From: Gnetum montanum
Taxonomy: Eukaryota; Streptophyta; Gnetopsida; Gnetales; Gnetaceae
Assembly (NCBI GenBank): GCA_015680685.1
Contig: MNCI01034278.1
Location: 137,133-201,132, forward strand
DNA length: 64,000 nt
Direction of reading: 5' to 3'
The position numbers and the translations under genes are program-made. The notes beneath the pieces are model-generated. The model had not been told where the DNA came from, ran no database searches, and saw nothing but the letters and a program-made list of their open reading frames with translations. This document shows positions 46,046-58,490 of this stretch, in pieces (positions within the stretch are counted from its first letter, which is position 1; every line of letters starts with the position of its first letter).

Positions 46046-46412
46046 GTTCCACCAACCTTCAATGTATTATCCAAGTGGAACTCCATGACAACCTATTAAG
46101 CAACACCAATAGTGGCAATACCCATAAGCATGGGGGATGCCACCACCAAGACAACAATACCCCTACAGGCAACCAAATCCATATGGCTACTATGTGCAAC
46201 AACCAATCTCTCCATGTCACTCTATTGGTCACATGACACCACAACATCACTATCAAACTTGAGATTATTATAGGACTCCTTCTCCTAGGGGAGATAACCC
46301 ACATACATACCACCCTCCAAATCCATCCGTAACTCTCACACCGATAGCTCCATTACCACCTACTCCAGCGATGCAAGGGGAACTCCCCACTCAACCGCAA
46401 CAATAAAATGCT

Positions 46413-47093
46413 ATGAGGGCTATGAATCTTCAACCCACTACTATTTCTAACAACCTTATCAAGAGAAGATCTTTCTTCAAAACCAACAGTCCAACCAAGC
46501 CCTCACAACCACAAGTGATTAAAACTTTGAATGCCTCCCCATCAATTAAGGCTTCAGGGCTTCCTTCAAATCAAACACCGAGCTCAACGCATACGGTTAT
46601 GTTAACACATGTTGTTACTAACTAGATTAAGGTGGAACACCTTCCCAGGAAATTCTTTGATCTTGGAAGCCCTCTAATCTATCTCCAAGTCACTGGGAAT
46701 GAACCCTGTAAAGCTCTTCTGGACTCAAGTTCTAGAGTCAACTTAATATCACAAGAGATGTACAAAGCCTGGAACCTACCTCCATTAAGGAAGAGTAATA
46801 TTCAACTAGAGTTGGTTGACCAATCCATCACTGTCCCCTTAGGACTAGTGGAGGATATCATTACCACTATGTGTGGGTGGTTGTACCTAGCTAACTTCCT
46901 AGTGATTCAGCTAAACAACGGTAAGGGGGACTTCCTAATCATTATGGAAAGAGCATGGCTAAGCACCATCGACACACGCCTAAGAATCCATGATCTTTTC
47001 CTAGAAATATCAACGAAAAATACATTCAAAAAGATCAAGAAGAAGAAAGTTCCATGCATCACATACAGTGACATAGGGTGTAATTGTGTGTAG
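46413..47093 (+). pseudogene. pol: Protease region of C
   Basis: The active-site box reads ALLDSSSRVNLIS near 46,712-46,750 in an open frame from 46,632 to 47,093; B has DSG at this site, so the Gly is Ser here and activity is doubtful. PLGLVEDIITTMCGW and MERAWLSTIDTRL follow. The frame ends at a TAG (47,091-47,093), and the linker continues in other frames to the RT. Confidence 0.78.
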
Positions 47094-47354
47094 AGGTCAT
47101 GGGTTGTGCAAAGTTTAACATTGCCTACATGCAATCAGTGTGCAAAAGTGATTAATATACAAAGATGCCTATATGTAGTAGCCACACCATAGGAAGGCAC
47201 CCAGTGGCTAATAGCTAATCAAGAAAGTAGTTCATTCATATGCATGGAACCAACTGAAAGTTTGACTTGTGCTTACATTGATAGCATAGACGCATTAGAG
47301 CAAGTCCACCACCAACTTCCAAGTCTTAATCTTGGAAACATCAACTAGGGGAAG

Positions 47355-48400
47355 TTGGAAATTCCTAAGAGATTTAAACAAGAGCCCCTATATTTGAAAC
47401 CATTTCCCACCGATCTAGAGTACATGACCCTTGAAAATGAAAAACCAGTTATCATCAACATAAGACTTGTTCCCAAACAAAAAGAAAGACTGCTGAAAGT
47501 GATAAACAAGTGGTCAAAAGCCTTTTCCTGGTCATACCCTGAGTTAACTAGAATAGATCCTAGGATATGCCAACATAGGATTTACACTGACCCCTCCATG
47601 AAACCTCGAAAACAACCACAAAGACAATTAAACCCTAAATTGAAGCAAAAAGTAAAAGAAGAAATAGAACAACTTCTTAAGGTTGGGTTCATATATCCCA
47701 TTGCTGATAGCGAATGGGTTAGCCCTCTAGTGATCATGCCTAAAAAGGGAGGAAAATGGAGGGTGTGTATAGATTTTAGGCTGCTAAAGATGACAACATT
47801 TAAGGACCACTTTCCGTTGCCATTTGTTGACCACGTTGTAGACACCATAGCGGGGCATCGCTATTATAGTTTTCTGGATGGCTATAGTGGATACAACCAA
47901 ATATGGATAGCCCCAAAAGATCAAGCCAAGATAATGTTCACTAGTACTTGGGGAATGTTTGCATATAAAAAAATGTTGTTTGGCTTATGCAATGCTCCTG
48001 CCACATTTCAACGCTTGGTTCTAAGCATATTCCAATAGCAGATAGGAAACGGAGTGGAAGTCTTTATGGATGACTTCTCCATTTATGGAACAAGCTTTGA
48101 TCAATCCTTGGACCAATTAGAGCAAGTGCTGAAAAGATGCGTAGAAACCAAATTAAGGCTTAACTGGAAAAAAATCCATTTTATGGTCCAAGAAGGTGTA
48201 GTACTTGGGCATAAGATTTCACATTCAAGAATAGAGGTAGACCCAGATAAAGTTAGGGTCATCTAAGGAATCACCTATCAACTGGAAACTTTCAAGGACA
48301 TTCATTCATTCCTTGGACACATTGGCTACTATAGGAGATTCATTGAGAACTTCTCTAAGATTTCCAAACTGTTGGTAGAGCTAACGAAGAAGGATGCACC
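47355..48400 (+). pseudogene. pol: Reverse transcriptase of C (best preserved)
   Basis: An open frame at 47,355-48,038 covers the N-terminal half: KVGFIYPIADSEWVSPLVIM, KKGGKWRVCIDFR, DHFPLPFVDHVVD, FLDGYSGYNQIWIA (first catalytic Asp) and LFGLCNAPATFQR. After one TAG it continues at 48,054-48,266 with EVFMDDFSIYG, the catalytic Asp pair intact, then HFMVQEGVVLGHKIS and VDPDKVRVI. The thumb/connection follows with SFLGHIGYYRRFIENFSKIS (48,307-48,366) after a second stop. The F-M-D-D core and C-N-A-P-A-T-F box are typical of the Athila lineage. All catalytic residues are present; only a few stops break it. Confidence 0.9.
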
Positions 48401-49010
48401 ATTCAAATGGACCAGGGAATGTGAACAAGCATTATAAACTCTGAAACAAAATCTTGTAGAAACTCCCATTCTACAAGCCCCTGACTGGTCCAGACCGTTC
48501 CATATAATGACTAACATGTCCAATTATTCCTTAGGAGCTATACTTACACAGTTAGATGACCAAAAATGTCCTTACTACATCCACTGTGCAAGTAGGAGTA
48601 TCATAGGTGCACAACTTAACTACACAACTATAGAAAACGAATTAATGGCTATATGTTTGCACTGGATAATTTTAGGCACTATGTGTTAGGTTACAAAGTG
48701 TTCATCCATATGGATCATAGTGCAATCCCATTCCTCATGAACAAGCCAAAGGTTAGCCCTTGTATTATATGATGGATGGTAATCCTACAGGAGTTTGATG
48801 TAATGATGATCAATCAAAAGGGCATTGAGAATGTAGTTGTAGATCATTTATCTTGGTTGCACTGGGATAGCAAAGAGGATGAATATGTAATGTCTAATCA
48901 TTTTCTTGATGAGGCCCTCTTTATTGGTGTAGTGAATAACCAACCCATGGATACGAATTGGTATAGTAGCATTCTCACGTATCTCCTTACCCAAAAAACA
49001 CCATAAGAGC
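48400..49010 (+). pseudogene. pol: RNase H of C
   Basis: This RNase H follows RT. FHIMTNMSNYSLGAILTQ (48,499-48,552) is the first catalytic block; where the family has Asp this copy reads Asn. CASRSIIGAQLNYTTIENEL (48,586-48,645) carries the Glu block, and an HMDHSA-like block lies near 48,709. A stop or frameshift occurs near 48,660-48,690. The connection to integrase is open at 48,776-49,006. Confidence 0.82.
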
Positions 49011-50198
49011 TACACTTTAGAAAGAAACAACAGTTTCTTCACAGAGCCAAGTACTTCATGGAGATCAATGGACAACTTTACAAAGTGTATCTTGATGGCT
49101 TGGTTCAATGGTGCATGCCCAAGGTGGACCAACTAAGAGTTCTTCAAGATGCTCATGAGGGCCCTTGTGGGGGTTACTATGCAAGGAGATGAATGGCTAT
49201 TAAGATCCTGATTGTAGGATATTACTAGGCAACATTATTTTGGGATGCTCATCAATTTTTTCAATCTTGCAAGTGCTGGCAACATGATGGGGGAATGATT
49301 GCTAGAATGGAGGGTCCACAACAATGGATTCAACCTTTAGAACCCTTTGACAATTGGGGAATAGACTTTGTGGGGCCCATTACACCAATGTACAATGGGC
49401 TGAAGTAGCTACTGTTATAGACTACACATCATCTACAACTGCACGATTTGTGCATCAACAAATCATAAATAGGTTTGGTGTGCCACGTGCACTTATCTCG
49501 AATAATGGAACACACTTCACAAGTGCAACTTTTTGGAAGTTAATGCAACGCTTAGGAGTTGAACATAAATTGACTACACCTTATCACCCCCAAGCTAATG
49601 GATAAGATGAGGTCACTAATAGGGAGATCACTAAAATATTGACAAGGACAATTAGCAAGTATAGGTGAGATTGGAGCACTAAACTAAACAATGCTCTTTG
49701 GGCATACTGCTCCACTTGGAAACTCTCTATAGGCTACTCTCTCTATGAGTTAGTGTATGGAAAACTTCCAAAGCTTCCGATTCAAACTAATCTCCATAAA
49801 CTATCAATGGCTTGTAACCCCCACCTTGACCTTGATCTAGCACAAAAAAAAGGTTGGAAACTTTAAATGTGCTAGATGAAAACTGATTAGCTACCTTGTC
49901 GTCAAATGAGTTGCACAAGACATATAACAAGTAACGTCGTAACTTGAAAATTTGAAAGGTTAAGTATAAACTAGGAGATAAGGTCCTCTACTAGAACCCC
50001 ACACATGTGCCACAATGCACAAAATTTCAAACACTATTGGAAGGACCTTACATTATTCATACAACCTTTCCTTTAGGGGCCATGACCATATACAAACCTA
50101 AGAGCCATAATAAGAGATTACTAGTCAATGTGCAACAGACCAAACCCTTCCATGAACTTAGGACAGCTAGTACAACTACTACCTCTCTTGATGGATAA
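49010..50198 (+). pseudogene. pol: Integrase of C
   Basis: The zinc-binding region is seen near 49,150-49,290 (AHEGPCGGYYARR, FQSCKCWQH), the core at 49,354-49,605 (FGVPRALISNNGTHFTSATF, TTPYHPQANG), then WAYCSTWKLSIGYSLYELVYG near 49,697-49,760 and the C-terminal module to 50,198 (FQTLLEGPYIIH). The core box SNNG has Asn where the second catalytic Asp is expected. Stops occur near 49,603, 49,666 and in 49,860-49,990. B lacks this whole region. Confidence 0.84.
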
Positions 50199-51369
50199 CC
50201 TTTCTCACTATTTTGGATCTCCTCCTTCCAACTTAGTTGTGGTGGAGATGGCCACCTATGCTAACCGTTCTAGGCCCTTAATTCTTTTTGAATTTTTTTA
50301 CACATTTTTGTTTTCCACGTTTTTATTTTACACATTTTTCCAACTTTTCTTATTTTTGTTTTACACCATTGTTCATATTTTTACTATTTCTTTGTTTGCT
50401 TGATTTACTTTCATTCATCATCTAATAAGTGGTCATAATGGTGGATTGAATTATATCATATTGATTACTAATGTTTGATTTTTACCTTTGAATTATGATG
50501 TTAATATTAAGGTATGGTTATTTTGGTAAAACAGGCAATGAGTCCATGCCGTCCACTCATCTATACAACTCTATGGTATCCTTTGGCTTGGAACTGTATA
50601 GTCCCATTTTTCTAAGTAAACTTTTAATGAATTGGTGGTTGGGTATTTTTCAAACCAAGGAAAGAATCAAAGGATGAAAAGGGTGTGACTTCAAGGGGAT
50701 TCGATGGATTTGTGCTGGACATTCTCTTGGGTGCTGAAATGCTTTTTCTTGGGTTTCTCACCATTCTGACATTGTTCAAAAATTAGGAAGCTGAGTGAAT
50801 AAAAATAATAATTCTTTGAATGGTGTGGTTCTCATGCAAAAAAAATGCATGGGTCTTTGCATGGTATGGTTCCCATTCAAAAAGAAAACAACAACATGGG
50901 AATTCAAAGCACATCCCTTAGACCAAATAAAAGGGCTACAAGCACTAGTTATGGAACTAGAAAGATATGTTACCCATGCCTAAATGTTCCCTCTAACTAA
51001 GACCCTTTCTTGCTTCCTACTTCTCCATCTCTCTCTCCTCGGAATGGTGGTGACTCTTTGTGGAAGCATTCTTGTTGCTTCAAGTAGATGGATTGGTCAA
51101 GTGTGTTGATGCGAGGTCACTAGATGTGGTTTGTTTGAGTCTGGATTTGGGATGAGTTCTACTCAATCACATTAACCATGAAGTACACAAGGGACTTTAC
51201 ACAACCTTGTTCTTGAGATTCCATTTCATTCTCTTCTCTCCATCTTTCTCCCCATTTTTCCACCTCATTGCCAGTTTTATCATTAATCCATTTCTGGGTT
51301 GATGCATTATTTTTCTTTGGTAAATTCTTGTGAGTAAGTTTTTAACTCTTTCTTTCAAATGACATTCCA
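50199..51369 (+). other. 3' untranslated region of C
   Basis: No gene. The sequence aligns with B from 27,000 down to 25,880 (shared blocks include ggcaatgag near 50,534 and gtgtgacttcaaggggattc near 50,680). The match ends at tttcaaatgacatt (51,354-51,367), where the satellite begins. Confidence 0.7.
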
Positions 51370-54300
51370 ATAGTTTGCCCAATGGTCCCTTGGGACTCAG
51401 CATTGGCCAAATAGATCCTTGTGACCAAGTGTTGGCCAAATAGATCCTTATGACCAACCATTCACCAAACAGACCTTTGATACCAAGTGTTGGTAAAAAT
51501 GGACTCTTGAGACAAAGAGTTGGCTAGACAGACCATCAAGACCAAGGGTTTACAAAACAGACCCTTGAGACCAAGTGTTGGTGAGATAGACCCTCAAGAC
51601 TAAGGGTTGGCCCACTAAATCCTTCAGACCAAGTGTTGGTGAGATAGACCCTTGGGACCAAGGGTTGGTCTGATGGATCCTCAGGACCAAGGGTTGGCCT
51701 CACAGATCCTTAGGACTAAGCATTGTCCAAAAGGAACCTAGGGGCCAAGTGTTGGCCAAACAAACCCTCGAAATTAGCCATTTTTCAAATGGATCCTTCA
51801 AGATCAATTGTTGACCAAATGGATCCTTAGGACCAATTGTAGGCCAAATGGACCCTTGGGACCAATGGTTGGAGGAATAGATCCTCCAAACCAACTATAA
51901 GCAAAATAGACCCTCAAGAGCAAGTGTTGATCCAACGAACCCTTAGGACTAAGGTTTGGCCCAATGGACCCTCAGGGCCAACCATTCTCCAAATAGACAC
52001 TCTAGAGTAAGTGTTAGCTAAATATATCCTCAAGACTAAGGATTAACCAAATAGATCCTCAAGAAGAAAGATTGGCTAAATAAACCCTTAGGACCAAGTG
52101 TTGGCCAAATGGACTCTTAGGATCAAGTGTTGGCCAAATGGACTCTTAGGATCAATTATAGATCAAATGGATCCTTGAGACCAAGGGTTGGCCAAACGGA
52201 CCCTTGGGACCCATGGCCAAATGGACCCTTGAGGCCAAGGGTTGGCCAAGTGGACCCTTGGGATCAAGCATTAGCCAAACAAACCCTAAGGACCAACTAT
52301 ATGTGAAATGAATCCTTGGGACCAAGAGTTTGCCAACTAAACCCTCAAGACCAACTATTGGCTTGATGGACCCTTGGGACCTACTACAAGCAAAAGGTAC
52401 CCTTAGGAAGAAGTGTTGGCCCAATGGACACTTGGGATAAAATTTGGCACAATGGATCCTTGAGGCCAAGGGTGTGCCAAATGGACCCTTGAAACCAAGT
52501 GTTTTCTAGATGAACCCTTAAGACAAAGTGTTGGAAAAACTGATCCTTATGACTAAGTGTTTGCCAAATGGACCCTTGAGATAAAGTGTTGATCAAATAA
52601 AACCTTAGGACCAAGGGTTTGCGAAATGGACACTTGGAGCCAAGGGTTGGCCAAATAGATCCTCAAGACTAGGTATTAGCTACATAGGCCCTTGAGACCA
52701 ACTATTGGGTAGATGAATCCTTGGGACAAACTATAGGAAAAATGGACCCTTGGGACCAAGTGGTTACCCAAAGGACCCTTGGGACCAAGTGTTGGCCTAA
52801 TGAATCCTCTGGATCAATTGTTTGGCAAATAGGCCCTCTAGACATTGGATTGGCCATACGAACCCTTGGAACCAATTGTTGGAAAAATGAACCCTCCTAA
52901 ACAAACACTTGTTAAACAGACCCTGAGGATGAAGTGTTGGCCAAATGGACCCTTGGTACCAACCACTTTCCAACTAGACCCTTAGGACCAACTATTGGTG
53001 AGATGGATCCTTGGGACCAATTATAGGCAAAATGAGCCCTTAGGACCAAGTGTTGGCCCAATGGATCCTTGAGACCAAGGAAGTACCAAAGGGATCCTCA
53101 AGACCAAGGGTTAGCCAAATGGACCCTTGGAATCAAATATTGGCCAAATGGACCCTCAAGACTAAGTGTTGGCGAAATGAACCCTTGGGACAATGGTTGG
53201 CCAAATAGATCCTCAGGACCAAGGGTTGATGAAATAGATCCTTGGAACCATGTGTTGGCCAAATGAACCCTTGGGACCAACTATTGGCCAAATGAACTCT
53301 CAGGACAAACTATAGGCAAAATAGACCCTTAGGACTAACTATTGGTCCAATAGACCTTTGGGATCAAGTGTTAGCCTAATAGAGCCTCGACACCAGCCCT
53401 TCAACAAATAGACCCTTGGGACCAAGGGATGGCCCAATGGACCCTCAGGACAAAGGGTTGGCCTAATGGATCTTAGATACCAAGGGTTGGCCAAACAAAC
53501 CTTTGGGACCAACCACTCACCAAACGGATCCTCAAGACCAAGTGTTGGTTAAATGGATCCTCAAGACCAACTATAGGCAAAATGGACCCTTAGGACCAAC
53601 TATTGGCTAGATGGATCCTTGGGATAAATTATAGGCAAAATTGACCCTTGAGATCAAGTGTTGATCCAATGGATCCTTAAGATAAAGGTTTGGTCCAATG
53701 GACCCTTTGGATCAAGGGAGTGTCCACTGAATCCTTGGGATCAAAGGTTATCCAATTAGATCATCCAGACAAGGGTTTGGCCCAATAGACCCTTGTGACC
53801 AAGTATTTGCCAAATAGACCCTTAGAACCAATCATTCGCCAAGTAGACCCTTGGGACCAAGTCGTGGCAAAATAGATCCTCCAGATGAAAAATTGGCAAA
53901 ATGAACCCTCAGGATCAAGGGTTGGTCAAATGAATGCTTGGGATCAAGTGTTCACTAAATAGACCCTTGGGACCAACCATAGGCTAAACAGACCCTCAGG
54001 GTCAACTATTGGTGAGATAGATCCTCAGAACCAAATGTAGGCAAAATAGATCCTTGGGATGAAGTGTTGGCCCAACAGACCCTTAGGACCAAGGTTTGGC
54101 CCAATGGCTCTTTGGGACTGAGGGTTCATCAAACGAACCCTTAGGACCAAGGTTTGTCCCAACTAATCTTTGGAATGAAGTGTTGACCAAATGGACCCTT
54201 AAGACTAGCCATTTCTCATATGGACCCTTAGGACCAAGTTTTGGCCAAATGGATCCTTGGGACCATGGGTTGTCCAAATGGACCCTTAGAACCAAGGCTT

Positions 54301-55654
54301 GGAAAAATAGACCCTCAAAACCAAGTGTTGGCCAAACAAACCCACAAGACCAAGTGTTGGCCAAACAGACCCTCAATAACAATTGTAGAACAAATGGTCC
54401 CTCAAGACAACTTTTAGGAAAAATGGATCCTCAAGACAAAGTGTTGGCCCAGTAGACCCTCAAGACCAAGGTTTGACCCAATAGACTCTCAGAACCAATG
54501 GAGTACCCAATAAACCCTTCGAATCAAGGTTTGGCCAAACAAACCCTTGGGATTAAGTTTTATCCAAATGGACCTTAGGGACCAAGTGTTGGCCAAATAG
54601 ACCCTCAAGACCAAGGGTTTTCCAAATAGACCCTCAAGACTAAGGGTTTTCCAAATAGACCCTCGAGACTAAGGGTTGGCCAAATAGACCCTCAAGACCA
54701 AGTACTGGCCAAATGAACCTGGGAACTAGTTGTGGCTAAATGGACCCTCAAGACCAACTATAGGCAAAATGAACCTTCAAGACCAAATATTGTTCCAACA
54801 GATCCTTAGGACCAAGTGGTGTTCTAATAGACCTTTGGGACAAACCATTTGGAAAATGGACTCTTGGGACCAAGGGTTAGTCCAACAAATCCTCAGGACC
54901 AAGCATTAGCCTAACAAACCCTTGGGACAAACTATTCGATAAATGGACCCTTGGGACCAAGGATTGGCCAAACAAAAACCCAAGATAAAGGGTTGGCCAA
55001 AAAAACCCTTGAGACTAAGGGTTAGCCAAACAGACCTTTAGGACCAAGTACTAGCCAAATGAACCCTGGGAACTAGTTGTGGCGAGATGAACCCTCAAGA
55101 CCAACTATAGGCAAAATGAACCTTCAAGACTAACTATTGTTCCAATAGACCCTCAGGACCAAGTGTTTTTCTAATAGACCTTCAGGACCAACCATTTGGA
55201 AAATGGACTCTTGGGACCAAGGGTTGGCCCAACAAATCCTTAGGATCAAACATTAGCCTAACGGACCCTTGGGACCAAGGATTGGTCCAAAAAAAACCCC
55301 CCATGATAAAGGTTTGGCCAAATGGACCCTTAAGAAAAATTGTGGAAAAATGGAACTTAAGTATCAAGTGTTGGCCTAATGGACCCTTGAGACTAAGGTT
55401 TTACCTAATAGACCCTCTGAACCAAATGTTGGCCAAAACAATCCTTGGTACCAATAGTTGGCTAAATGAATCCTCATGATGAACTATAGGCAAAATGGAC
55501 CCTCGGGACCAAGTGTTAGCCTAATAGATCCTTGGGATCAAGTGTTGGCCTAATAGACCCTCAGGACCAACCATTTGGTAAATGGACTCTTAAGACCAAG
55601 GGTTGACCCAATAGATGCTCAAGATAAAGGATTAATTAAATGGACCCTTAGAAG

Positions 55655-55835
55655 CAAGTGTTGGTTAAATGGATCCTTGGGACAAATTGATCACCAAACA
55701 TACCCTCAAGATCAAGTGTTGGTTAAATGGATCCTTGGGACAAATTGCTCACCAAACATACCCTCAAGATCAAGTGTTGGTTAAATGGATCCTTGGGACA
55801 AATTGCTTGCCAAACATACCCTCAAGATCAAGTGT
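55655..55835. repeat. 58-bp dimer repeat
   Basis: The caagtgttggttaaatgg starts recur at 55,655, 55,713 and 55,771 (and 55,829 diverging), exactly two monomers apart. The copies are almost identical while neighbours are diverged, so the event is young. Confidence 0.85.
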
Positions 55836-57784
55836 TGGCCAAAAAAACCCTCAAGACCAACCACTTACCAAATAGACCCTTGGGATCAACTATTGGTCAC
55901 ATAAACCCTTAGGACCAACTGTAGGGAAAATAGACCCCTAGGACCAAGTGTTGGCCTAACAGATCCTCAAGACCAAGGTTTAGCCCAATGGATCCTTAAG
56001 ACCAAGGGTTACCCTAATGAATTCTTGGAACTAAGGATTGTCCAAACAGACTCTTAGGATGAACCGTGCACCAAATAGACCCTTGGTACCAAGTGTTGGC
56101 CAAATAGATCATTAGGAGCAACCATTCACCAAGTAGGTTGTCAGGATGCAGTGTTGGCCAAATAGACCCTCAAGACCAACCATGCACCAAACAAAACCCT
56201 TAGGACCAAGTGTTGGCCAAATGAACAACTAGGACCAAGGGTTGGCCTAATGGACCCTTAGGACCAACTATTGACAAGATAGATCCTTTAGACAAACTAT
56301 AGGTAAAAGAGACCTTCAAGACCAAGGGTTAGCCCAATGGACCCTCAAGACTAAGTGTTGGCCAAATAGACCCTTGGAACCAACTATTTGCCAAATGGTT
56401 CCTCAAGACCAAGGTTTGACCCAACAAACACTTGGAACCATGGATTGGCCCCACTTACCCTTGGGAGAAAGGGTTGGTTAAAAGGACCCTTTGGACCAAG
56501 GGTTTGCCAAATAGATCCTTGGGAACAAGTGTTGGCCAAACAGACCCTTAGGACCAACTATAGGCCAAATTGACTCTTAGGATCAATTTTTGGCCAAATG
56601 GACCCTTGGGACCACCAACTTGCCACAGGACACTCTAATCCAAGTGTTGACTAAACGAACCCTTGACAACAATCACTTACCAAACATACCCTTACGACCA
56701 ACTATTGGCTAGATGTATCCTTGGGACCATGGTAGTCAAAATAGACCCTCAAGACTAAGTGTTCACCCAACAAACCCACAAGAGCAAGGTTTGGCCCAAT
56801 GGATCATTGATATATAGGGTTGATCCAATGGTGCCTTAGGACCAAGGGTTGGCCAAACGAACCCTTAGAACTAACCATTCACCAAACGGATCCTCAAGAT
56901 TGAGTGTTGGCTAGAGGGACCCTCAAGAAAGAGGGTTGGAAAAATGGACCCTTGAGATGAAGTGCTATAAAAATGGACCCTTGGGACCAACCACTCACCA
57001 AATAGACCATCAAGACCAAGTGTTTATCAAATGGACCCTCAAGACCAACTGTAGGGCAAATGAACTCAAGACCAACCACTTGCCCACTAGACCCTTAGAT
57101 CCAACTATTATAGATGGATACTTGAGACCAACAATAGGAAAATCAAACCCTTATGATGAAGTGTTGGCCTAACAAACCCTTAGGACCAAGGTTTGACTGA
57201 ATAGACCCTCAGGAGTAATGGAGTGCCCAATGGACTATTAGAACAAAGTGTTGGGCAAATAGACCTTCACAACCAATCATTTACCAAATAAACCCTCAAG
57301 ACCAAGTGTTGACCAAATGAACCCTTAGCACCAAGGGTTGGTCTAACAAACCCTTAGGACCAATTTTTGATAAGATAGATCCTCAAGACCAATTTTAGGG
57401 CAAAAAAAATCCTTACGACCAAGGGTTGGCCCAACGGACCCTTGAGACTAAGTGTTGGCCAAATAGAACCTTAGGACCAACCATTTTTCAAATGGTTCCT
57501 TGGGACCAAATTTTGATCCAATGGGCACTTAGGACCAAGGATTAGCCCCACTTACCCTTAGAAGCAAGGGTTGATCAAAAGGACCCTTGGAACTAAGGAT
57601 TGACCAAATAGATCCTCAAGAAAAAGTGTTGGCCAAAAAAACCCTTTGGACTAATTGTAGGTTAAATGAACCCTTAAGACCAAGTGTTGGATCGACTCTT
57701 AGGAAAAATTTCTCACCAAACAAACCCTTAAAACAAAGTGTTGGCCAAATGGGCCCTAGGGACCAACTACTCACCGAATGGACC

Positions 57785-58490
57785 CTCAAGACTAACTATT
57801 GGCTAGACATACCCTCAAGACCAACCGTAGGCAAAATAAACCCTCAAGACCAAGAGTTTACCCAACAGACCCATGGGACCAAGGTTTAACCCAATAGACC
57901 CTCAAGACCAACTATTGGCTAGACATACCCTCAAGACCAACCGTAGGCAAAATGAACCCTCAAGACCAAGAGTTTACCCAATAGACCCATGGGACCAAGG
58001 TTTAACCCAATAGACCCTCAAGACCAACTATTGGCTAGACATACCCTCAAGACCAACCGTAGGCAAAATGAACCCTCAAGACCAAGAGTTTACCCAATAG
58101 ACCCATGGGATCAAGGTTTAACCCAATAGACCCTCAAGACCAACTATTGGCTAGACATACCCTCAAGACCAACCGTAGGCAAAATGAACCCTCAAGACCA
58201 AGAGTTTACCCAATAGACCCATGGGATCAAGGTTTAACCCAATAGACCCTCAAGACCAACTATTGGCTAGACATACCCTCAAGACCAACCGTAGGCAAAA
58301 TGAACCCTCAAGACCAAGAGTTTACCCAATAGACCCATGGGATCAAGGTTTAACCCAATAGACCCTCAAGACCAACTATTGGCTAGACATACCCTCAAGA
58401 CCAACCGTAGGCAAAATGAACCCTCAAGACCAAGAGTTTACCCAATAGACCCATGGGATCAAGGTTTAACCCAATAGACCCTCAAGACCA
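57785..58490. repeat. 116-bp higher-order repeat (four monomers)
   Basis: Six copies start at 57,785, 57,901, 58,017, 58,133, 58,249 and 58,365; the next phase point, 58,481, diverges at once. Spacing is 116 bp each time, four 29-bp monomers. Copies differ at only a few positions (for example gggacc or ggatcc). This is the youngest amplification in the window. Confidence 0.92.

Larger units (their letters stand above)
42839..51369 (+). mobile_element. Athila-type element 'C', 3' end lost to satellite
   Basis: This LTR retrotransposon has a 5' LTR (42,839-43,912), primer site, gag, protease, RT, RNase H, integrase and a long 3' UTR. Gene order and RT blocks (FLDGYSGYNQI, LFGLCNAPATFQR, EVFMDDFSIYG) fit the Athila lineage. 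It inserted in the A2 gag; the left flank is gcagg. Its 3' LTR is absent: at about 51,370 the sequence passes into 29-bp satellite at a point where element B continues for another 0.8 kb to its LTR. Coding frames carry only a few stops each, so C is less decayed than A1 and A2. Confidence 0.87.
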
